Below are positions 52,801-61,800 of a stretch of DNA of 64,000 nt, piece by piece. How positions within the stretch are numbered: the first letter of the stretch is position 1; every line of letters begins with the position of its first letter. Under the pieces are notes generated by a model, which searched no databases, was not told the DNA's origin, and was given only the letters and a program-made list of their open reading frames with translations. Position numbers and translations under genes: made by a program. The stretch is from Lumbricus rubellus (taxonomy: Eukaryota; Annelida; Clitellata; Crassiclitellata; Lumbricidae): NCBI GenBank assembly GCA_945859605.1, contig OX243814.1, forward strand, positions 22,623,345-22,687,344, written 5' to 3'.

Positions 52801-55800
52801 CCTATAGGCCCATGGTTTTTTATGCCCGATATATAGTGAGGTGTCAGATTAATATTAATTTCGACAGTATACATTTTGGGTGATGGAGAAGTCCCATCAC
52901 GAATTTGGGCTGCAAAGAATTGTTCGGTCCGAATTGTCCGGTTCCGAATTGTTCAGTCCGAATTGTCCGGCGCCGAATTGTCCGGGAACCATGGCTGATA
53001 TCCCTTCTCTTTTCCCACTCTCTGGAACAGCTGGTCATCTCTTTGCATATGATGTACAAGCATATGTTCATGGGTCTTCTTCATTCCAGCTATTCTTAGC
53101 TGAACGCATTCAGTCTCTCTCAAGTTCTCTTCACTCTTGGATGTCATCAATTCGTCTCTCTCTTAATGTCTCCAAAAACCCAGTTCATTTGGTTTGGCAC
53201 ACCCCGGCAGCTTTCTAAAATTGATTTTGTTCAACTCTCAGAATTATTTCCTCACTTCACCTTCCCCTCAACTGTTCGTGATCTGTGTGTTACCTTAGAC
53301 AGCTCCCTTTCTTTTAAAGACCATATATCTAATCTCACACGCTCTTCATATTTTCATTTAAGGCGTCTAAGGGCTATTCGGTTTTCTGTGTTGTCTTCTG
53401 TTTTTACTACTTTGGCTCATGCTTTCGTTTGCTCCAGAATTGACTACTGTACTCCTTTAATTGGTCTTCCTAAGGTTCGTCTTTCACCTTTACCGTCGGT
53501 CCTAAATGCTGCAGCCAGATTAATTGCACGCCTTCCACGCTACTCGCATATTTCTACTTTCATGTTTGAACAGCTCCATTGGCTTCCTCTAACTGCGCGC
53601 ATTAAGTTCAAAATCCTCATCTTGGTTTGCAAAGCACAACATGGTCTTGCTCCGAAATATCTAGCCAATGAAATTTACTGCCCTCTTTCAGCCTCCTCAC
53701 ATCGCCCACTCCGCTCTTCAAATAGATTTGATCTTTTAGTTCCTCCTACTAGAATGGCTGTGGCTCAGCCCCGATCCTTTACATCAATTGGCCCCTCTCT
53801 TTGGAATATTCTGTCTCCATCTACTCGGTCTCAATTTCTAACTGGTATTCCCTCCTTCTCATTTTCTTTCCACAAAACATATTTCTTCTCTTGTGGCCTT
53901 GCACACTGGGAGCGCCTCTGAACGGTTCATCCTAGTAGAGGCGCTTTGTAAATATTTTAATACAACACAATACATTCACTAAGGCAGGTGACAATAGTAA
54001 GCAGCCGTCTTTCGAGGTATATATTGGCTGCTTAATTAGAGCAATCAATAGTTTTTCACAGTCAGTTTGACAAGGCAGGCGGTTTTTTTTTTGGGGGGGA
54101 GGAGTGTAATACATCTGAAATGAGCAGTTTTCTCAGGGTAACTCCTTGTAAATATTCCCTAGAGGGCCGTCTGGCCGTTGCCTATAGCTGAGGCTGGCTA
54201 TACACAGTTGATGTCATCTGCTTAAAGTTGAACTCCGCCACTGGCTGATCTCTGCCAGTGCCAGTCCCAAGCCTGGGTAAAGGCGGAGGTTGACACTAAT
54301 TATCTTTGATATGGCAGTGTCGTTAAACATGTAACAAAGAAAACTTCAAGTGTATTGTTTAATTGCCGGTAGCTGTTTGTCCGTCCTAAGACAGTCCATT
54401 TTTTGCTCGCTGTGCCCTCCTAAGCTGACTAGACTCTCTTGTGCTCACTGTGCCCTCTTTTGCTCTCTGCTTCTTTCTGCTCTCTTTTGCTCACTGTGCT
54501 CTTATGTTTACTGTGCTTTCTTGTTTCGTAGTGCTTTCTTCTACTAACTCTGCTCTCTTCTGCTCACTGAGCAGTTCTCTTTGAAATCGAGCCCCTTTAG
54601 TGAAGGTTTCAACATGCTGAGTAACAAGAGAAATCTTATGATTTCTATGGGTGACTTACTACTCTTCCTGGCAGCCAGTCTCGAGACACCCCCTAGCGGT
54701 GTCATTCTCACATAAAGAGCCACCTCTAAAGGTGACCGGGATGACGAAAGAATTTAACAACCTCTAGTGGCAATTACTCAATGGCTTTGACCGTCTCGAA
54801 CGACCCTTAGTGGTGATGTTCTGTTCGGTGTTGTTATGTTAGCACTCATCTTCCCCTTCCGCTCCCACTTCACCTTGCCAGAAAAGTCGTTAACAAATTA
54901 AATTACTATTTTGATTGTTTCCTAGAGCAGTTTGTAGGTACAGACATTCTGCAAATAGGCATTTTAATAGGCTTAGAACACGTACTTCGTTACAGCGTGT
55001 ACCTTTGTACAAAAAAATGTGAGCAGTATCATTTTTTGGTAGTCAAAGTATGGAAATAAAAATAAAAATATTTTTCTACCTACATACTGAATTTTTTAGA
55101 GCTCTTTTACCAGAAACACACCATTATTTTTTGGCCTTATTTAAATTGTTGAAGACTGTAGCAAGAGCAGTTATCAAGTTTCTGTATGTAGCTTTAATCT
55201 ACTCAATGCCCATGATATCTGCCATAGTTTATGGTCTTCAGCCTCCTTTTATTTCTTACTAGCTGTACCCGGCCACGCGTTGCTGTGGCAGAAAAGATTC
55301 TCCCCCTCCCCTTCCCTCCCCCTCCCACTCCCCTCCCTCTCCCCTCCCCCTCCCACTCCCCCTCCCCTCCCCCTTTCTCTTCCCCTCTTCCTCCCCCTCC
55401 CCCTCCCCTCCCCTCCCCTCCCCCTTTTCCTCCCCCGTCCTCTTCTCCCTCCCTATCCCCTCTTCTTCCCCCTCCCCCTCCCCTCCTCCTCCCCCTCCCC
55501 CTCTCCCTCCCCTCCCTCTCCCCTTCCCCTCCCCTTCCCCTCCGTCCCGCTCCCTCCGCCAACCAAGAATGTTGAAAGGCTGCAAAATAATTATGCGAAT
55601 CGCTTTTGACGTCACGGCACGCGACCTCATTCATGTTTCGTCTGCATGATCGCAGTCACTGTCAAGGCGTTTCTGAAATCTGGCAACTTGCAGTTTTGTT
55701 GAATTTGCAAATGGCGGTCGAGCGGAATGCAAAGTTCACTTTTTGTGGAAAATATTGTGTTTATTCGGAGAAAAAAAGTTGGAAACTCTCTTATTGGAAT

Positions 55801-58800
55801 GGAAGGTTTTGTTAAATTTTCAAAACAATCTGTGCGGTGCTTTTCGAGAACACTGGCAACAAACTATTGGAAAGTTTCATTTTTATTTATATAGATAGAA
55901 AATTTGCAGAAAGTGATTGCTTTTACTTCATACTTGATCAACCCACGCTTGACAACAAAACTAGCCATTTGACTTTGAATGACTCCTTCGTTTCAGTGTT
56001 GCTACAAGGCATTCATTAATGAATGTCTTGTAGCAACACTAATTAGCTATATATGTTCTTGGCATTTGATTGATTTGATTAATTGATATATTAATTGACA
56101 GATGATAGATAATTGATAGATGATTAAATTTATTGAATTCCAATCTGTACTAATCGAACCCTCTTTATTTTGCTTTTCTCTAGTCTGAGTCAGGGCTGCA
56201 TAAGTTTAATTCACCATGGCATAAATTGCATTGATCTCAAATCCTCAGTTCTTAATATGATCATTTCATATGATAGTACTTAGTTTTGTATTTTATTGTT
56301 GTTGCAGATAGCAATGATGATGATGATGATGATGACATATTTAGTTCTAGCACCGGTACTGCAATCTTGTGCCAAACATTAGTAAAGGCTTTTGAAGTTG
56401 CTATACTGAAGTCGCATGAGTTCTATGTTTCGAAAGCAAAAGCAGTGAATGCACTCAAGTCTTTACTGGCCATAAGTTCATCAGCAAAAATAGCTGCTTT
56501 GGAAGGTGAGTTGCTAAAAAAATGGGACCAGTTCACACATGGTGGTGTAAGGGTTATGTTCAGTGCCTTGGAGTCGGAAGGTTGCAGGTTCTAATCCACT
56601 ACTCTGATGCATGCATTTATATGCACGAGAGTTGATTAATTACCATAGTGAAACGGAGAAATTTGCATTCAGACACCTCTGTGAAAAAATCCATGTCCTT
56701 GATTTCTTGCTTTGTATTTTCCGCTAGAGGCTAGCTCTTTCTTACAGGGATAGCCTAATAGACCCATTTTCCCTTTTTGTTGATATGATTAGTGATTACA
56801 TCATTAAAACTATAAATAGGCCTATGTTAAATTTTACTCCATATACACGACTCTAATTATATTATAATAGCCTCAGGGCTGAAAGTGGTTTGAAAAAATT
56901 GCCGGGTCTCTGTGGGCCAAAGGGTGCTAAATACTAATATTTATTCAAGAGACAAGAAATGAATGCCGGGTCTGAGACCTGGACAGACCCGGCTCACTCT
57001 AAGCCCTGAATAGCCTACACCAATGATTAAAAGGACTCTAAGCTGTCACTGCAAGGGGACTTGGCGACTTCGCAATGGCATTTTGTTACTGATCTGATGG
57101 GGTACGCCATCATTTGATTTTTTTACTTGGGGGTGCAATAAAAATAAAGTTTGAGAACCCCTGGTTTATATGCACCAAACGTCCGGTGCCAAGTGTCCGG
57201 TGCCAGTTATGGTGGCACCAAAACGTCCAGGTTCAAGACATACTGCTTCAAGTTAATATATTCTGTTTAAGTATTGATTGTGTTTAAAAAATGCTTGTAG
57301 CAGCATGTGGCATGTTACAGCACTGTAGAAATTGTAGTATTTGTTATCATTTTCAGTTCTTCAACTAAAACTATGATATGATACTTTCACGCCCACACTA
57401 CATGTAACTGGCTAATAAAAATAATTAACTTTGGTGTTATTGTCTTCATCTCTTATCGCAGTTTTCATGCTTGAAGACATAAATTGGTTTGCCTTATAAC
57501 CCTGAGGTTTCTGAAGTAACAAACTGTGCACTATAGTGCACCAAAGCATTTACTACTGGAAGTGATATCAAAACTTGAACAAACCTGCCAGGTTTATTGG
57601 GTATTTGTGAGCAGGGTGGTTTATCTGTCAGGTTTATTCGGTATTTATTTTGAAGCACAAATGGGTTAAAATAGCTGCTAATTTTTTTTAGATCTGTGCA
57701 AAATATTTTGTTGTATAAGGATCTGAGACTCGTCATGTATTTGAAGTATTCAAACAAGCTAGTGAGACAGATAAATTCATATTTACCGACCAGGACTAAA
57801 TGATGTTCCTTACCCTTAGACCTTAGTCCGTCCGCGTGCTGTGTGCACACTGGGCGATACAGGTCTTCCATTCTTCTCTGTTTTGAGCAGCATTGACAGC
57901 CTCCTCCCACGTCAGTCCTCCATCGGTGAGGTCTTTTGAGATCGTGTCCCTCCAGTTCTTTCTCGGCCTTCCCCTCTTCCTTTTCCATCCACTCGGGGTC
58001 CAGTCCATTGCCTGTTTCGGGATTCTGTCCTCTTCCATGCGGTGCAAATGTCCCAGCCAGCGCAGTCGTGTCCTCTTTATCACCTCTTCGATCTTCTCCA
58101 TTCCTGTTCTTCTCCTGATCTCCTCGTTTCTTATCTTTTCTCTCCACGTGACTCCCAAGATCTTTCTTTGCCATCGGTGGTGAGCCGCCTCCAATCTCTT
58201 CAGGTTTGCAGCTGTCATCGGCCATGTCTCGGAACTGTATAGTAGGGTTGATAGGACTATGGCCTTGTATAGCCGTATTTTGATGTGTATGCCTAGCCCT
58301 TTGTTTATGAGGTTCAATGACTTTTAAACATGTAGCATTAAAGCATTATATGACTAATTGGTACTTTTTGAATTGACAGTTGGACTTCTTGAAACCATCT
58401 TAGAGCACATGACATGTCTTCAAGTGAGAATATCTGGAGAAATGATGAATACTGTAAAAACATCAAAGAAGAAGGTTATCTCATTGTTATTATTATTTTT
58501 ATTATTATTATTATATTATTATTATTATATTATTATTATTATTATTATTATTAATGTTGTTGTTATTATTATTATTATTCGTCACGCTACAAAAGGTTAC
58601 TATGGCAATTTATAGCCTCCCTCTTCCAAATCGGGCATACTGTTAGCGAAAGAACCCGTGAAGGCAACAGCGTTAAAACGCTGAATAAGAATTGACAGTC
58701 TTTGGAATAGAAACGACGTCTCCCTCAGATCGTCAGACGCCTGTGACAGGTGACGACCTAAATCAATTAACATATCAATTCCCCTAGAATTGATGGGTCC

Positions 58801-61800
58801 TAGCGTCTCCAGGGCCAGCGGAATGAAGTCATGTGAGGTTGTTATTGACAGATATTTTTTCTCCTTTCTGGTATCTGCTATTTCTGCTGCTGCTCCAGCC
58901 GTGACAGCCGTTGACGACAGATAGGAAGGTGCTAAGGTGTCGACCATGGTGACATCCCACACGAGGCAGCGGCCCGCTTTCCATGGGATAAGGGTGGTGC
59001 CGTCCGGTCTCCTCCCGTCCGAGCGTAGCATGTCCCGTGGTTCTTTGACCGCTGGAAAGCCGGCTCTGATGAGGCTACGGTGGATACAATCGTTGATAGC
59101 AGCGTGTCTGGCGACACGACCAAAACCCAGAGCACAGGAGAGGCCGTGTGTCCCTCTAGCGGTGACCAGCGTGCCACACGCGCAGTCGTGAGGTTGACAA
59201 ATGTTGGCCCCAAGACGAAGACCAACCGCCACTCTGATGGCCTCATCACTGAGCCTGAGGCCGCAGGATGTGATTGGCAGGCAATGTAGCCAGTCGCTAG
59301 CGTGTTGAAAGGACACGGCTTTCAGGCGCGCCTGTTCGCTCTGCTCTGTGGTTGAGAGGAGTTGATCAGAGAGCTCTTTGTGTAGAATCGGGGTGTCCCA
59401 TTTCGATTGTACGTTCGATGGAGAGTACTCTTCCAGCGACAACCCTGTAGTTGATTGCCAGAGCGCGGAAAGGTTAGTGAAATGCATATCCGGTTGGCTG
59501 TCTAGCACGCTGAGGATGCTGGACTGGAGTTCGAAGGTGCCTGCGGCCGACGCTAGAAAAGCGGGAAGTGCCAGCGATGACGCCCTTCGAATGCCCAGTC
59601 CGCCCAAACTGGTGGGTAGGGTAGCTTGTTGCCACTGCCTGTCAGTGAAGTCAATGTTCAGGATGCGTTGTAAACCCTTCCTTAGGATTTTATCATAAGT
59701 TTCTAAAACCGGATGATTTGCGCATGGAGAACATCTCAGCGTGTAGATTAATTTAGGAGTGCCAAGTGAGTGTCTGAGAATCAGCAGGGCGTCCTGACGG
59801 GTTATCATGGTTAGTCTTGACAGAGATTTGTCTAGCTTCTCCGCTCGTGATTCTAGGGCTTGACTCAAAGTTGCGCCTGTGGAAAGCGGAGCTCCGAGGA
59901 GAGTTGCTGAGTCTGGATCGGTGTATTCAAAGTGATTAAACGATTTTAGTTGATAAGTTGAGGATCTTTGGCAATCAGTTCACACTTTTTCTGTTAAATG
60001 TCAGACCCAGATCAGCGCAATCCTTTTCTAGGGTCTCAATGTCTTCCGCTACTCCTGTCGTTGGTCCTCCCAGAGAGATGTCATCGAGGTAGCCAAAGGC
60101 CAAAGGAGATGACAGTTTGACTAGTGTCGATTGTAATGGCAAGCAAAAGAGCAATGGACCCAGAGGGTCTTCCTGTTGGGGACCAACTCCAGACTGTATG
60201 ACGAAGGTACCGTATTTCAATTGAGATTGCTCAGCGTAGGCCAGGTAACAGTAAGGTGCTATTTCAGGAATCAAATCATTGATCGCGGTCAGCATTCGAG
60301 ATCGACATAGACTGTTAAAAGCGTTGGAGATGTCGAGTTTCACGAGAATGGAGTCCGTGTCTAACGTTTGTAGAAAGCGACGAGTAGCATGGACCGCAGC
60401 TTCCGCCCCACCAGGTACACCAACTCCTACTTGATGTGGTGAGAGGTATGATGTCAGTCTTGGTATAGCGTAAGCGTTTGCGCCTTTGGATGTTAGCCTA
60501 CGCCAGAAGTAGCCAATTACGATTGGGCGAAGACCACCCGATTTTTTGCGTAAGGCGAATAAGGTGCCGCCGAATAGCAATGGACGTATTGACTCGTGAC
60601 AGGTGCCTTCTAGTAGCAAGTTCACAAAGGCCGTGATGGCCAAGACAAGAGCTGGTCCAGCGTCTGGCGAGTTGATCATCTCCTGGATGTGTTGCGGTCG
60701 TAGTCCGTCTGGTCCTCCCGCCGAACCTGCAGGAAACGTGCGAATTAGTTTACGAACTTCCGTCACCGTGACTTGTATTGGTTGTGTGACAGGCGGATCT
60801 GGAATTGGAGGACCATCCGGTGGAGGAGAAGGGTGTTTCGTACACAGTTCAACAAACGTTTGCTCACAGACCGGGGCCGGCATCTCTTCCGAGCACAGAA
60901 TTTTAGCGGCTGATTTGATATTACTGTCTTCTAGTTTGGCCGAAACCGCAGCTGCGATGTACTGTTCGTTATCGCGTGACTTCCTGTTACTGCTGGAACA
61001 AGAGGGTTGGATCGGATCAAAAATATCATCTGCTTTGGCGTGCCAGCTGTTGAAAAATTGTGACGTGCGTTTCTTTATTGTAGAAGTTAAATTGTGACGT
61101 CTGCCACCGTGTTTAGGTTGCTCCAGAACGGTTGCTCCGAAACTCAGGAGACATTTCCAGTTGTCGAGCTGAGTCGGCTTCGATAACAGGCGATTGATAA
61201 CATCTGTCAAAAGTGATGCGGTACTCGATCTGGCGCCCTTCGGAATGTGCCTAAGTAGATTATTATTATTATTATTATTATTATTAATATTATAATTTTT
61301 TTTTTTTGCCCGAGGTAGTAAGGATCCCTCGGGCTGTAAAAGTGTAAAAAAATAAAATCAGGTTATAGGTTCTCGTCTCCCACGTAGTGCTCATAATAAT
61401 AATTATTATTATTATTATTTTAAAATAAATTTGTAACGCGTGCAAGGTCACACTGAAATGTGAATCTGAGGCACGGATAGCTAGTCAGCCACCAGAGGAA
61501 GATGCAATTAGATCCATGTGGTTGAAAGACAAGGAGAAGTATTGAGTTTTGAGACGCTTTTTGAAGGAAGGAAGTGAAATTGAGCTTCGAAGAGAGAGCA
61601 GAAGCCGATTCCATTCCCTGGGTGCAGAGGCATGGAATGCAAGCAAGCCCATAACTGTTTTGCATCGGGGTTCAGCTAAAAGACTTGAACCTGATAAATG
61701 CAAACAATGAAGAGGAATGTAAGAAGTTAGTTGTGGCTGAAGGTAGGGAGGTGTGTTGGTGGTGAGGACTTTGTAGGTCAAACACAAACAATGAAGAGGA

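Larger units (their letters stand above)
51715..52990. mobile_element. Mutator-like (tentative) DNA transposon with GGACAATTCGG repeats
   Basis: The inverted ends read GGTGTCCGGACAATTCGGCG and, at the other end in complement, GGTTCCCGGACAATTCGGCG. Tandem GGACAATTCGG units lie inside both ends (51721-51790 and 52915-52985). It is flanked by ACGGCTGAT and ATGGCTGAT, a 9-base duplication with one mismatch, which is typical of Mutator-like elements. There is no transposase. It carries an RTE-like LINE insertion (51992-52790). Confidence 0.72.
58583..61245 (-). mobile_element. REL-type (R2-like) non-LTR retrotransposon, antisense
   Basis: About 2.66 kb on the minus strand. From 5' to 3' it carries reverse transcriptase, a CCHC-like zinc motif and a PD-(D/E)XK restriction-like endonuclease, the layout of early-branching site-directed LINEs (R2, R4, NeSL, CRE groups). 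It ends in AAT repeats. Two close frameshifts (about 59930-59990) separate the two long frames. A short relative lies at 14688-15190. Confidence 0.82.

Noticed and set aside
55203..55634. Long Gly/Arg/Glu-rich and Pro/Ser-rich open frames on both strands
   Set aside because: They come from the C/T-only low-complexity block, appear in most frames at once and contain no domain.
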